DNA of 64,000 bases from contig NZ_JAHLPS010000014.1 in assembly GCF_018918055.1 (NCBI RefSeq), positions 1-64,000 on the forward strand, in the 5' to 3' direction. The position numbers were made by a program, and so were the translations under genes. Each line of letters opens with the position of its first letter. The first letter of the stretch is position 1. This stretch comes from Caproiciproducens sp. MSJ-32. Its GTDB lineage: Bacteria; Bacillota; Clostridia; Clostridiales; Clostridiaceae. Shown in pieces: positions 35,881-45,092 of this stretch. The notes beneath the pieces were generated by a model. The model was not told the DNA's origin and ran no database searches. It saw nothing but the letters and a program-made list of their open reading frames with translations.

Positions 35881-36986
35881 TGGTTAATGATGTAAATTTC
35901 AGCAATTTAAATAAGACTCCTGTAAGAACAAAAAGCTGGCTAAAGGTTAATGATGTAACAATAGCTGACTATAAAGCTCCAGTTATAGGTAAATTTGAAA
36001 ATGTAAAAATAACTGCTAATGAAAATAATGGAGTAATAATTGAAAAGATAGATAAGGAAAAAGTACTTCCTTTTAATAAAAAATTCACTTATGGTGTATC
36101 AGATGAATTAATAAGCCAAGGTGAAAAAGACTTTAACCAAGGCTATATTATTAATATAGCAAGAAAGGCAAAAATAGAAGAACCTATTATAATAGAGTTC
36201 AATATGGATAAAGATAATAATACTTTAGTTGATAATATAATAATAGTTTGTGAAGAGCAATCTGAAGCAAACATCATTATAAAATACAATTCTTTAGATG
36301 ATTCTGAAGGATACCATAATGGTATATTAAAAGTATTTAGTAAAGATGATAGTAAGTTAAAATTAACAAAGATAAACTTATTAAACAACAAGACAATGCA
36401 TCTAGATTCTAACCTGTCAGATGTAAGCTATAATGGAAGTGTTGATTTTATAGCAGCAGAGCTAGGTGGAAAGTATAGTATAACAAACTATCATGGAGAT
36501 TTAAGAGAAGATAGTTCAGCTTCAACCCTAAATTCAATATACTTAGGTGCTAAAGATAAAATTATAGATATTAATTATGTTATGACTCATAGAGGAAGAA
36601 GAAGCAGCTCAAATATTTCTACAAAGGGTGCTTTAAAGGATGAAGCTCAAAAAATATTCAGAGGAACTATAGATTTCAAAAGAGGAGCAACAAGAAGTAC
36701 TGGTGCTGAAGATGAATATTGCATGATTTTATCTCCAAAGGTTAAATCAAAGGCATTACCTTTACTATTATGTGAAGAAGATGATGTTTCAGGAGAACAC
36801 GCTGCTGCTTCAGGCAAAATAGATGAAAATAAGCTATTTTACTTAATGGCTAGGGGATTAGATTACAATGAAGCTAGAAGAGTGATAATTGAAGGTGCAT
36901 TCAATCCTATAATTGATAAAATAGATGATGAAAATTCTAGAGAAGAAATATTTAAGGCTATAAAGGAATGTTTGGATAATGAATAA
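35880..36986 (+). CDS. sufD: SufD, Fe-S cluster assembly protein
   Basis: Partner of SufB in the SufBCD complex. The 368-residue protein is less conserved in its N-terminal half; the beta-helix and the C-terminal EHAAASGKIDENKLFYLMARGLDYNEARRVI-type end (near 300-330) identify it. ATG 35880 overlaps the sufB TAA, and its own end overlaps the sufS start by eight bases, consistent with coupled translation. Confidence 0.93.
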   Translation: MVNDVNFSNLNKTPVRTKSWLKVNDVTIADYKAPVIGKFENVKITANENNGVIIEKIDKEKVLPFNKKFTYGVSDELISQGEKDFNQGYIINIARKAKIEEPIIIEFNMDKDNNTLVDNIIIVCEEQSEANIIIKYNSLDDSEGYHNGILKVFSKDDSKLKLTKINLLNNKTMHLDSNLSDVSYNGSVDFIAAELGGKYSITNYHGDLREDSSASTLNSIYLGAKDKIIDINYVMTHRGRRSSSNISTKGALKDEAQKIFRGTIDFKRGATRSTGAEDEYCMILSPKVKSKALPLLLCEEDDVSGEHAAASGKIDENKLFYLMARGLDYNEARRVIIEGAFNPIIDKIDDENSREEIFKAIKECLDNE

Positions 36987-38208
36987 CAGAGATATAATAA
37001 AAGATTTTCCAACCTTAACAAAAGAAGTAAATGGTAAGAGAATAGTATATTTAGATAGTGCGGCAACTACACAAAAACCACAAGTTGTTATTGATGCTAT
37101 GGTAGAATATTATAAAAATTCAAATGCAAATCCTCATAGAGGATCTTATGCATTAAGTGTTGCATCAACAGAGGCTTATGATGAAGCAAGGGAAAAGGTT
37201 AGAGCTTTTATTAATGCAAAACATAAAGAAGAAATAATATTTACAAGAAATGCAACAGACTCCTTTAATCTTTTAGCAAGATCCTATGGCTTAAATTTTA
37301 TTAATGAAGGGGACGAAATTGTAATTTCCATTGCAGAACATCACTCTAATCTTATACCATGGCAGCAAGTAGCAAAAGCTAAGGGTGCAGTTTTAAAATA
37401 TATGTACACTAATGAAAATGGTGAGCTTACAGAAGAAGAAATTAAGAGTAAAATAACAGATAAAACAAAGCTAGTAGCAATAACTCAAGTATCTAATGCC
37501 TTAGGTACAATAAATCCAGTTAAGGAAATAGCTAAATATGCTCATTCAAAGGGAGCAGTAGTTGTTGTAGATGGAGCTCAAAGTGTACCTCATATGAAAG
37601 TAGATGTACAAGATTTAGATGCAGACTTCTTAGTTTTCTCTGCTCATAAGCTTTTAGGACCTATGGGAATAGGAGTACTTTATGGTAAGAAAGAATTACT
37701 AGAAAAAATGCCTCCTGTAACCTTTGGTGGAGATATGGTAGAGTATGTGTATGAGCAAGAAGCTACTTTTGATGAACTGCCATATAAATTCGAAGCTGGA
37801 ACACAAAATGTTGAAGGCGCAGTAGGTTTGGCTAAGGCTATAGATTATTTAAATGAAGTAGGCATGGACAGGATAGAAGAAATTGAAGCTGAATTAATGA
37901 CCTATGCCATGGAAAAAATGAGCGAACTACCTTATGTAACCATATATGGTCCAAAGGAAGTAGAAAAAAGAGGGGGAGTAATATCCTTTGCAATTGATGG
38001 AGTTCATCCACATGATTGCGCATCAATTTTCGATTCCCTAGGAGTTTGCATTAGAGCAGGAAATCATTGTGCTCAGCCTTTAATGAGATATATGGGAATT
38101 AATGCTACTTGTAGAGCAAGTATTTATTTATACAATACTAAGGAAGATATAGATAAGTTAATAGAAGCTATAAAGAAAACCTACGATATGTTCGCAAAAT
38201 GGAGGTAA
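36979..38208 (+). CDS. sufS: SufS-type cysteine desulfurase
   Basis: PLP enzyme that takes sulfur from cysteine for cluster synthesis. The 409-residue protein is a type II desulfurase: LDSAATTQKP near residue 19, ITQVSNALGTINP, VDGAQSVPHM, the PLP lysine in FSAHKLLGPMGIGVLYG (near 225) and the catalytic cysteine in RAGNHCAQPLM (near 361) with the short loop typical of SufS. ATG 36979 lies within the end of sufD. Confidence 0.95.
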   Translation: MNNRDIIKDFPTLTKEVNGKRIVYLDSAATTQKPQVVIDAMVEYYKNSNANPHRGSYALSVASTEAYDEAREKVRAFINAKHKEEIIFTRNATDSFNLLARSYGLNFINEGDEIVISIAEHHSNLIPWQQVAKAKGAVLKYMYTNENGELTEEEIKSKITDKTKLVAITQVSNALGTINPVKEIAKYAHSKGAVVVVDGAQSVPHMKVDVQDLDADFLVFSAHKLLGPMGIGVLYGKKELLEKMPPVTFGGDMVEYVYEQEATFDELPYKFEAGTQNVEGAVGLAKAIDYLNEVGMDRIEEIEAELMTYAMEKMSELPYVTIYGPKEVEKRGGVISFAIDGVHPHDCASIFDSLGVCIRAGNHCAQPLMRYMGINATCRASIYLYNTKEDIDKLIEAIKKTYDMFAKWR

Positions 38209-38212
38209 TACA

Positions 38213-38641
38213 ATGGATTTACAAGACATATATACCCAACTTATAATGGAGCAAAGTGCTTCTAAGCATAACAGAAGAAAACTTGATAATCCAGATATAT
38301 GTGAAAGAGGTCATAATCCAAGCTGTGGAGATGAAATAACTCTTGAACTTAAATTAAATGGAGATATAATAGAAGATCTTGCTTTTTCAGGTCAAGGATG
38401 TGCAATTTCTCAAGCTTCAACTTCAATGATGATAGATTTGCTTAAAGGAAAAAGTAAGGAAGAAGCATTAAACTTAGTTGAAACTTTCATTGGAATGATA
38501 AAAAGAGAAATTAAAGATGAAGAAGAATTAGAAAAGCTAGAAGATGCAATGGTTCTTCAAAATATCTCAAATATGCCTGCTAGAGTTAAATGTGCAGTTC
38601 TTGCATGGCATACAATTCAAGAAGCCTTTAAGAAAAAATAA
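38213..38641 (+). CDS. sufU: SufU, sulfur-transfer protein
   Basis: Zinc-containing sulfurtransferase that accepts sulfur from SufS and passes it to SufB. The 142-residue protein has the conserved NPSCGDEI (near 40-47), SGQGCAISQAS (near 62-72) and the C-terminal ARVKCAVLAWHT, giving the three cysteines of the zinc/active site. It starts five bases after sufS and ends the operon at a hairpin. Confidence 0.93.
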   Translation: MDLQDIYTQLIMEQSASKHNRRKLDNPDICERGHNPSCGDEITLELKLNGDIIEDLAFSGQGCAISQASTSMMIDLLKGKSKEEALNLVETFIGMIKREIKDEEELEKLEDAMVLQNISNMPARVKCAVLAWHTIQEAFKKK

Positions 38642-38666
38642 AAAAGATTGCTTAGCAATCTTTTTT
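38640..38666 (+). terminator. Terminator of the suf operon (dispersed hairpin type)
   Basis: AAAAAAGATTGC-TTA-GCAATCTTTTTT. It has the same stem as the dispersed AAAGATTGC elements but ends in a full T-run, so it acts as the suf terminator. TGCATAATTCAAAATTCATAGTACACAATTAAG-like AT-rich words follow, resembling other element tails. Confidence 0.8.
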
Positions 38667-38834
38667 ATTTTTTAATGCATAATTCAAAATTCATAGTACA
38701 CAATTAAGTTAGAAAGCTTTGCTATTTTTAAATAATTATTAACAAGATTAATTTTGATTGAAAATTCATATAAATATGATAGAATAATTAATATTACAAA
38801 TTTTAAATCAACAAATAAAAAGGAGAATGAGTTA

Positions 38835-40139
38835 ATGGAAACTAGTCCCGGGAGTAGTTTTATTTTAATTTTTATTTTGGTATTAGTTAATGCTTTTTTT
38901 GCATCTGCGGAAATGGCAATAGTATCATTAAACAAAACTAAAATAAACATTTTAGCGGAAGAAGGAAATAAAAAAGCAATATTATTAAGAGATATTTTAA
39001 AGGAGCCAAATAAGCTTTTATCAACAATACAAGTAGGTATAACCTTTGCTGGATTCTTTGCTTCAGCATCGGCAGCAACATCAATTTCAGTAGGCTTTGC
39101 AGAACTTCTTAATAATTTTAATGTGCCATATAGTGATGATATTGCCTTAGTAGTAACAACTTTAATAATTTCCTATTTAACCCTTGTTTTAGGAGAATTA
39201 GTACCTAAAAGAATAGCTTTGCAAAATGCTGAAAAAGTAGCAATGTTTGCAATAAAAATAATTCTATTTGTGTCTAAGCTTACAAAACCCTTTGTATGGT
39301 TCTTATCCTTTTCAACTAATCTTATAATGAAGATTTTTGGATTTAAGAATGAGGGAATAGAGGAGCAGATATCAAGGGAAGAAATTAGAAGTCTTATAGA
39401 AATAGGAGAAGAAAATGGTGCTATAAATGAAGCAGAAAGAGATATGATTGATGGTATCATAGAATTTGATGATACAACAGCAAAGATGATTATGACTCCT
39501 AGAACAGAAACATTCTTATTGGATGTTAATGAAAATCTAAAAGACTGTATTAATAAAATACTAGAGGAGAACTTTTCTAGAATACCTATATATGAGGATG
39601 AAATAGATAATATTATAGGCATTTTGCACATGAAAGATCTTTTTGCTAGTATAATAGAAAAAGGTATTGATAATGTAAATATAAGAGATTTAATAAAGGA
39701 GCCATGTTTCTTTATTGAAACTCAAAGTATAGATGAATTATTTAAAAAGTTAAAAGAAAAGAAATCATATATGGCTATATTAATAGATGAATATGGCGGC
39801 TTTTCTGGTATAGTGACAATGGAAGATATCATTGAAGAAGTTATGGGAGAAATCCTAGATGAATATGATGATTCAGTAGATTTTGAAAAATTAGATGATA
39901 ATAATTATATTATCAGTGGGTTAATGAATTTATCAGATTTAAATGATTATCTTGATATAGAACTAGAATCAGAAGATGCAGACACTATTGCAGGTTTCTT
40001 TATAGAAAAATTAGGAGAAATTCCTACAGATACAAAGAATTGCGAAGTAGTATCTGGCAATGTTAAGTTAAAACTTTTAAAATTAGATGATAAAAGAATA
40101 GATAAAATTCAATTAATATTAAATTCAGAAAGCAAATAA
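38835..40139 (+). CDS. CNNM/CorC-type (hemolysin C family) membrane protein
   Basis: A 434-residue protein with an N-terminal CNNM transmembrane domain (about 1-200, four helices), a CBS-domain pair (about 215-345, with MTPRTETFLLD and YGGFSGIVTMEDIIEE) and a C-terminal CorC/HlyC domain (about 355-432). Relatives are linked to Mg2+/Co2+ export; the hemolysin name is historical. ATG 38835 follows AAAAGGAGAATGAGTTA; an in-frame start 81 bases upstream has no ribosome site. Monocistronic with a terminator. Confidence 0.9.
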   Translation: METSPGSSFILIFILVLVNAFFASAEMAIVSLNKTKINILAEEGNKKAILLRDILKEPNKLLSTIQVGITFAGFFASASAATSISVGFAELLNNFNVPYSDDIALVVTTLIISYLTLVLGELVPKRIALQNAEKVAMFAIKIILFVSKLTKPFVWFLSFSTNLIMKIFGFKNEGIEEQISREEIRSLIEIGEENGAINEAERDMIDGIIEFDDTTAKMIMTPRTETFLLDVNENLKDCINKILEENFSRIPIYEDEIDNIIGILHMKDLFASIIEKGIDNVNIRDLIKEPCFFIETQSIDELFKKLKEKKSYMAILIDEYGGFSGIVTMEDIIEEVMGEILDEYDDSVDFEKLDDNNYIISGLMNLSDLNDYLDIELESEDADTIAGFFIEKLGEIPTDTKNCEVVSGNVKLKLLKLDDKRIDKIQLILNSESK

Positions 40140-40170
40140 AAAGAGCTGTCCTAAGGCAGCTCTTTTTATT
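40138..40170 (+). terminator. Terminator after the CNNM/CorC gene
   Basis: AAAAAGAGCTG, loop TCCTAAGG, CAGCTCTTTTT and further T residues. Confidence 0.88.
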
Positions 40171-40265
40171 TTTGCTTAGTCATGTATAAACTTTGATAAA
40201 GAATTATGTAACAAAGAAAATAATTATGAATAATATAAAATTAAAGTAAGATTAGGAGTAAAAAT

Positions 40266-40496
40266 ATGAATGGTATTGAATTATTAATGAAATTACAGGC
40301 TAAGATGCAGGATCCTAACTTTGCAGCTAAATTCAATAGAATAGCCTCTGAATTCAATTCCATACCAGGAGTTCAACAAGAGGTTATGAGGATAGCTCAA
40401 ATTGAGGATGAAGAAAAAAGGGAGAAGGCTTTGGCTAAGCTACCACCAAGGGTTAAGAAACTAGTAAGAGAGGTAGTTTCATTATTGAATGAATAA
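40266..40496 (+). CDS. Small conserved-looking helical protein (76 aa)
   Basis: ATG 40266 after AGGAGTAAAAAT opens 76 codons. The product is highly helical and charged, with QAKMQDPNFAAKFNRIASEF and a C-terminal LPPRVKKLVREVVSLLNE; no cysteines, membrane segment or known motif. Clean ribosome site and codon use support a real gene. I do not recognise a family with known function. No terminator separates it clearly from the Gly-repeat gene that follows 96 bases later. Confidence 0.6.
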   Translation: MNGIELLMKLQAKMQDPNFAAKFNRIASEFNSIPGVQQEVMRIAQIEDEEKREKALAKLPPRVKKLVREVVSLLNE

Positions 40497-40592
40497 GCTT
40501 ATACAGTTAAATTTTCTTAAAAATCATTGACAAATAAATTATTAGCTTCATATCTATGTATTATAAAAAATAATAACAAGGAGAGAAAAAAG

Positions 40593-41300
40593 ATGGAAAC
40601 AAAATATGGTTTTACTAATGACGATTATGAATTTGAATTTAAAGATTATGAAGAAGTTTATGATGATGAATATGAAGATGATGAAGTAGAATATACTTCA
40701 TATTATTTTGACGACTGTGAAGATGACCAAGAAGACAAGTACGAAGAGTACTATGAATGTGACTATGAAGACGACGAAAATGATGACTACGAAGAAGATT
40801 GTGAAAAAGACTTTGAAAGAGATTATGAAAAGAAATTTAATAAAGATTGCAAAGAAAAAGAAGAAGATAAAAAACAAAATAAAATAGTTGATTGCAAAAA
40901 ATGGTTTGAAAAGGGCCTTAAGAAGGGTATAAAAATTGGTTATACTAAAGGCTTTGAAAAAGGTTTAGAAAAGGGCAAGAAACTAGGCTTTGAAAAAGGC
41001 CTAAAAGAAGGATTCCAAAAAGGATGTAAGAAGGGCCTAAGCAAAGCTGAAAAGTTAGCAGAAGCAGCTTATGAAAAAGGCTATAAGATTGGATTCCAAG
41101 CAGGTTATGAAAAAGGATATGATGTTGGATACAACAGAGGTTACTCAAACGGATTATGCGTTGGCCGTGACAAGGGCTTTGCAGAAGGAAAACAAAAAGG
41201 CTTCGCAGAAGGACATGAAAAAGGACTTAAAGAAGGCTTCGTACTTGGCTATAAGAAGGCATACAGAGAAATTATTAAGTGCCTAAAGAAATGCTGGTAA
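40593..41300 (+). CDS. Acidic protein with a long GX3 repeat tract
   Basis: A 235-residue protein in two unlike halves. Residues 1-95 are extremely acidic and Tyr-rich (runs of D, E and Y). From about residue 105 a tract of some 100 residues has glycine at nearly every fourth position, in units like KGFEKGLEKGKKLG and EKGYKIGFQAGYEKG, the deca-GX3 pattern seen in Yae1-type domains and some FliH relatives. Such tracts can form tightly packed helices with small-residue faces. ATG 40593 follows AAGGAGAG. Two terminal cysteines (CLKKCW) end the chain. Function unknown. Confidence 0.75.
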   Translation: METKYGFTNDDYEFEFKDYEEVYDDEYEDDEVEYTSYYFDDCEDDQEDKYEEYYECDYEDDENDDYEEDCEKDFERDYEKKFNKDCKEKEEDKKQNKIVDCKKWFEKGLKKGIKIGYTKGFEKGLEKGKKLGFEKGLKEGFQKGCKKGLSKAEKLAEAAYEKGYKIGFQAGYEKGYDVGYNRGYSNGLCVGRDKGFAEGKQKGFAEGHEKGLKEGFVLGYKKAYREIIKCLKKCW

Positions 41301-41376
41301 ATGTGAAATACCAAAGAAAAAGGACGATAAGAAAAAAAGATAATAAATAAAATTATAAATTAATTAATTTATAATG

Positions 41377-41412
41377 AATGCCAGTATAAAATTACTTATG
41401 CTGGCATTTTCA
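41377..41412 (+). terminator. Terminator after the GX3-repeat gene
   Basis: AATGCCAGTATAA pairs with TTATGCTGGCATT, followed by a short T-run; one bulge. Confidence 0.75.
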
Positions 41413-41484
41413 GTTTTCTCTATGCATAAATTTGCTATAGTACTAAAGACTAAAAGAAGGTTGAAATATATTAAAGGAGAGCCT

Positions 41485-42243
41485 ATGAAAGAATTTATTA
41501 TTTATGAGAGAGAAAACCCAAATTACATAATGAATGATTATGAAAGATTTCTTCCAATAATATTATTAATAGTTATTTTATTTTTACTTTTTATCTTTAA
41601 AAAGAAAATAAGATTAAATAACAAGTTTGAAAGAAGATTAAGATATTTTTTTGCAGGGATTATAATAATAGTTACTTCTCTTTTTTATTTAGGAAATTGG
41701 ATAATAAAAGGATTAACCATCAATAAATTACCATTACATTTATGTTATATTTGTAATGTTTTATGTGCAGCTATTTTAATAAAACCAAATAAAAAGATAT
41801 TTAATTTCTTATTATTTGCTGGAGTATTAGGTGGTATATCCAGTTTGCTGTCAATGGACAGATCAATGTCTTCTAGATATTTAAAATATTATTATTTTAT
41901 GACAGCGCACCTATCAATAATAATAGTACCAATATACTTTGCCATAATTTATAAGTGGTTTATAAACAAATTAGAATTATTTAGAGCATATTTAATTCTT
42001 CAACTAATGGGATTAAGTATGGGAATAATAAATTCAATTTACAAAACAGATTATTTTTTCGTTAGTTTTTCTTCCAATATTGCTGCTAAAGGTACAATAT
42101 TAGAAGATTTAGGTAGTGGATATGATTATTTTATTAAGCTAGAATTTCTTTCTTTAATATATTTTATACTATGGTATCTAAGTCTAATATTATATAATTC
42201 TAAGCTTTTATCAAGAAAGTATAAGAATATTAAAAGAAGTTAA
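41485..42243 (+). CDS. YwaF/TIGR02206-like integral membrane protein
   Basis: A 252-residue protein with about seven hydrophobic helices. The segment KLPLHLCYICNVLCAAIL near 90, with the LPLHLC core, and the pattern of short loops match the YwaF/TIGR02206 family of Gram-positive membrane proteins of unknown function. ATG 41485 follows TAAAGGAGAGCC; the frame is open upstream but without a ribosome site. Monocistronic. Confidence 0.72.
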   Translation: MKEFIIYERENPNYIMNDYERFLPIILLIVILFLLFIFKKKIRLNNKFERRLRYFFAGIIIIVTSLFYLGNWIIKGLTINKLPLHLCYICNVLCAAILIKPNKKIFNFLLFAGVLGGISSLLSMDRSMSSRYLKYYYFMTAHLSIIIVPIYFAIIYKWFINKLELFRAYLILQLMGLSMGIINSIYKTDYFFVSFSSNIAAKGTILEDLGSGYDYFIKLEFLSLIYFILWYLSLILYNSKLLSRKYKNIKRS

Positions 42244-42417
42244 TTTTATAAAATACAAGTAGTTTTTTCATTGAAAAATTATGTAAATTAGTATAATATA
42301 TAAATAACAAATAATTATTATTAACAAATAAAATATGAGAATTTAATTTGATCTAGTTGTTAAAAGATAGAAAAGAAGAGATAGATTATTAATTAAAGAA
42401 AAAAGGAGGGAATAAAC

Positions 42418-43242
42418 ATGAATAATTTATTTGTAGCATTTTTAATAACTTTATTTGCAGGACTTGCAACAGGAATAGGAAGTTTAATTGCCTTAGTAGC
42501 TAAAACTACAAATAAGAAATTTTTATCTGTCAGTTTAGGATTATCAGCTGGCGTTATGATATATGTATCTATGATAGAATTATTTTCTGATGCTAAAACT
42601 TCATTAATTAATGCCCTAGGAGTAAAGAAGGGAAGTTATATAACAGTAATAGCATTTTTTGCAGGAATGTTTTTAATAGCATTAATAGATAAATTCGTAC
42701 CTAGTGAAGAAAATCCTCATGAGATTAAGGAAGTACTAAATGATTGTAGCACTGAGGAATGTAAGAGGATTAGAAAAGAAAAAGAATCAAAAAAATTAAT
42801 GAGAACTGGAGTATTAACAGCTCTTGCAATAGGAATACATAACTTCCCAGAGGGACTTGCTACTTTTGTTTCAGCTTTAACAGATTTTAATGTAGCAATA
42901 CCAATTGCAGTGGCAATTGCAATCCATAACATACCAGAAGGAATATCAGTATCAGTTCCAATTTACTATGCAACAGGAGATAAGAAAAAAGCTTTTATTT
43001 ATTCCTTTTTATCAGGAATGTCAGAACCAATTGGAGCATTAGTAGGATACCTATTTCTAAGAAATTTCTTCACAGATCTAACTTCTGGAATAATCTTTGC
43101 TCTAGTAGCAGGAATAATGGTTTTTATATCCTTTGATGAATTATTACCAGCAGCAAAAGAATATGGAGAACACCATTTATCAATTTACGGTCTGATTGGA
43201 GGAATGATGGTTATGGCTTTTAGTTTGCTTCTCTTTCTTTAA
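42418..43242 (+). CDS. zupT: ZIP-family metal transporter (ZupT-like)
   Basis: A 274-residue membrane protein with about eight helices and the two classical metal-binding helices HNFPEGLATFVSAL (near 141) and HNIPEGISVSVP (near 177), both with His, Pro and Glu intact. ZupT imports Zn, Fe, Mn and other divalent metals in E. coli. A charged loop (KEVLNDCSTEECKRIRKE) lies between helices 3 and 4. ATG 42418 follows AAAAGGAGGGAATAAAC. It is a closer match to ZupT than the paralogue at 10722. Confidence 0.88.
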   Translation: MNNLFVAFLITLFAGLATGIGSLIALVAKTTNKKFLSVSLGLSAGVMIYVSMIELFSDAKTSLINALGVKKGSYITVIAFFAGMFLIALIDKFVPSEENPHEIKEVLNDCSTEECKRIRKEKESKKLMRTGVLTALAIGIHNFPEGLATFVSALTDFNVAIPIAVAIAIHNIPEGISVSVPIYYATGDKKKAFIYSFLSGMSEPIGALVGYLFLRNFFTDLTSGIIFALVAGIMVFISFDELLPAAKEYGEHHLSIYGLIGGMMVMAFSLLLFL

Positions 43243-43319
43243 AAGAAAAGTCAATTAATTTGATCTAAGCCCTTTGAATTTGTAGATATATTAGCATTAA
43301 ATTAAATTTATATATAAAT

Positions 43320-43352
43320 AAAAAGCAGTTTCTTTTACGAGACTGCTTTTTA
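43320..43352. terminator. Bidirectional terminator
   Basis: AAAAAGCAGTTTC, loop TTTTAC, GAGACTGCTTTTT: a stem flanked by A- and T-runs between zupT and the converging TPM gene. Confidence 0.88.
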
Positions 43353-43427
43353 CTTTTTATTATTGAAGCTTTTCAAGTCCTCTGAAAATCTAGCACAATT
43401 GTGCAATATGAACTTTGGAAAATACTA

Positions 43428-44261
43428 TTACCATTTTCCACTAGATCCTCCGCCGCCAGAAGAGCCTCCGCCAAAGCCGCCGAAGCCGCCTCCATGGGAG
43501 CCGCCGCTGAAACCGCCATAGCCTCCTCCACCAAAGCCTCCGTGACCGCCGCCTCTTGGACCACGGCCTGATGACCAGAAGAAGGCTCTTAATATTGCTG
43601 ATATAATGCGTCCTCTATTAAAGAATATATCAAGCATTACTAGAATTCCGACTATAAATACAGGTAGCATATCACCAGCTTCAAGGTCTTCATATTCTTC
43701 ATCTTCAAGACCTGATAAATCAATATTTAAGGATTTATCGAGGGTGACTGAATATTCTTCTGCTATTAAGTCGCATAGGGCACTATAGCTATTTAATAGG
43801 CCAGTGCCATAATCATCATTTTTAAATTCTGGTACTGCTAAGTTACGCATTATTCTTCCGCTGCCTGCATCTGTAATTGCACCTTCAAGACCACGACCGA
43901 CTTCAACTCTCCAGCTTCTATCTTCAATGGCTAATAAAATTAAAAGCCCATTACCCTTATCAGCTTCTCCAATTCCCCATGCTCTAAATAATTTATTTGC
44001 ATAGTCCTCTATTGGCTGATTATTTAAGGTGTCAATTATAACAATTGTAGCCTGGGCTCCAGTCTTATCTTCTAATTCCTTTCCTATAGATACTATCTTT
44101 TCTTTTTCTTCTATAGAAAGCAGATTTACATAGTCATTAACATATTTATAACTTGTAGGTTCTGGGAAAGTAGTATCAGCATAAACAAAATTAGTTAAAG
44201 AAAATACCCCCAAGAAAATAAGTAAAATAAGCTTGTAAAGTTTTAAAGCAAATTTTTTCAT
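43428..44261 (-). CDS. TPM-domain membrane protein with glycine-rich tail
   Basis: A 277-residue protein: N-terminal signal segment (about 8-28), TPM domain (about 30-180, with TGAQATIVIIDTL, YANKLFRAWGIGEADKGNGLLIL and WRVEVGRGLEG), a membrane helix (about 205-225) and a 50-residue Gly/Ser tail ending GGSSGKW. TPM proteins act in phosphatase-like or photosystem/respiratory repair roles; here the function is unknown. It is 12 bases behind lemA, a common pairing. The Gly-rich tail produces open frames on other strands that are artefacts. Confidence 0.85.
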   Translation of the reverse strand: MKKFALKLYKLILLIFLGVFSLTNFVYADTTFPEPTSYKYVNDYVNLLSIEEKEKIVSIGKELEDKTGAQATIVIIDTLNNQPIEDYANKLFRAWGIGEADKGNGLLILLAIEDRSWRVEVGRGLEGAITDAGSGRIMRNLAVPEFKNDDYGTGLLNSYSALCDLIAEEYSVTLDKSLNIDLSGLEDEEYEDLEAGDMLPVFIVGILVMLDIFFNRGRIISAILRAFFWSSGRGPRGGGHGGFGGGGYGGFSGGSHGGGFGGFGGGSSGGGGSSGKW

Positions 44262-44273
44262 ATTAAATCATCT

Positions 44274-44843
44274 TTAATCAGCAAAATCTACTTTTGGAAC
44301 TTCGGAAGCACCTTGATCAGCTTTATAAAGGAGCTTCTCATCAAAGTTAAATATTGAAGCAATTATATTAGTAGGGAATTTTCTTATTTTTGTGTTATAC
44401 TGAGTAGCTACTGTATTATAATCCTGTCTTGCAATAGCAATTCTATTTTCTGTTCCAGCAAGTTCATCAGATAAGGCAATAAAGTTTTCATTAGCCTTTA
44501 AGTCTGGATATTTTTCTACAACTACTAATAATCTAGATAAAGCATTGCTTAATTCTGAATCAGCATCTGCTTGTTCAGAAACATTTGTTGCACCTGCTAA
44601 TTTACTTCTAGCTTCAGCAATATCAGTAAATATTTCTTCTTCATGAGCTGCATATCCCTTTACTGTGTTAACTAAATTAGGTATCAAATCAGATCTCCTT
44701 TGAAGATTAGTATCAATATTAGATGCTGATTGTTCAACCTTTTGCTCTAAGGATACTAGATTGTTATAACTAGATATAATAGGAAAGGTTATAACAAGTA
44801 TTACAGCTAATATTATTAATAAAATTTTTAGTCCTTTTTTCAT
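44274..44843 (-). CDS. lemA: LemA family protein
   Basis: A 189-residue protein with one N-terminal membrane helix (about 5-25), then a helical cytoplasmic or surface domain with the family core YNNLVSLEQKVEQSASNIDT, RRSDLIPNLVNTVKGYAAHE and ENRIAIARQDYN. LemA proteins commonly sit with TPM-domain proteins; their function is unknown, possibly envelope stress related. ATG 44843 follows AAAGGAGTTGTTATT. It heads the two-gene operon. Confidence 0.9.
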   Translation of the reverse strand: MKKGLKILLIILAVILVITFPIISSYNNLVSLEQKVEQSASNIDTNLQRRSDLIPNLVNTVKGYAAHEEEIFTDIAEARSKLAGATNVSEQADADSELSNALSRLLVVVEKYPDLKANENFIALSDELAGTENRIAIARQDYNTVATQYNTKIRKFPTNIIASIFNFDEKLLYKADQGASEVPKVDFAD

Positions 44844-45043
44844 AATAACAACTCCTTTCGTGGATTTGGAATAATTATATCATATTTATTTATTATATGT
44901 TATAAATTAATATCTTATTTTAAATTATCTTAATAAATTTAACAGATTATTCTTAGAAAATATATTTTAAAAAATCTAAGAATTTTGATAATTTTGTTAA
45001 GTTTTTTGTATGGAGTTATTTGGGAAAAACTTTATAATTGTAT

Positions 45044-45058
45044 ATGTAAACGAAATCA
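45044..45058 (+). promoter_or_regulatory. CcpA cre site before mglB
   Basis: ATGTAAACGAAATCA matches the catabolite-responsive element consensus WTGNAANCGNWWNCA at every position. It lies 34 bases before the mglB ATG, downstream of the likely promoter, which suits roadblock-type repression by CcpA when preferred sugars are present. Confidence 0.75.
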
Positions 45059-45092
45059 TAAAACTAAAAAGTATAAAAGGTGGGAGTTTAGT

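Noticed and set aside
40945-41286. Extra frames across the GX3-repeat gene on both strands
   Set aside because: They reflect the repetitive codons of the real gene at 40593-41300.
43373-43564. Ala/Glu-rich reverse-strand protein
   Set aside because: It is the other frame of the glycine-rich tail of the TPM gene and has no start signals.
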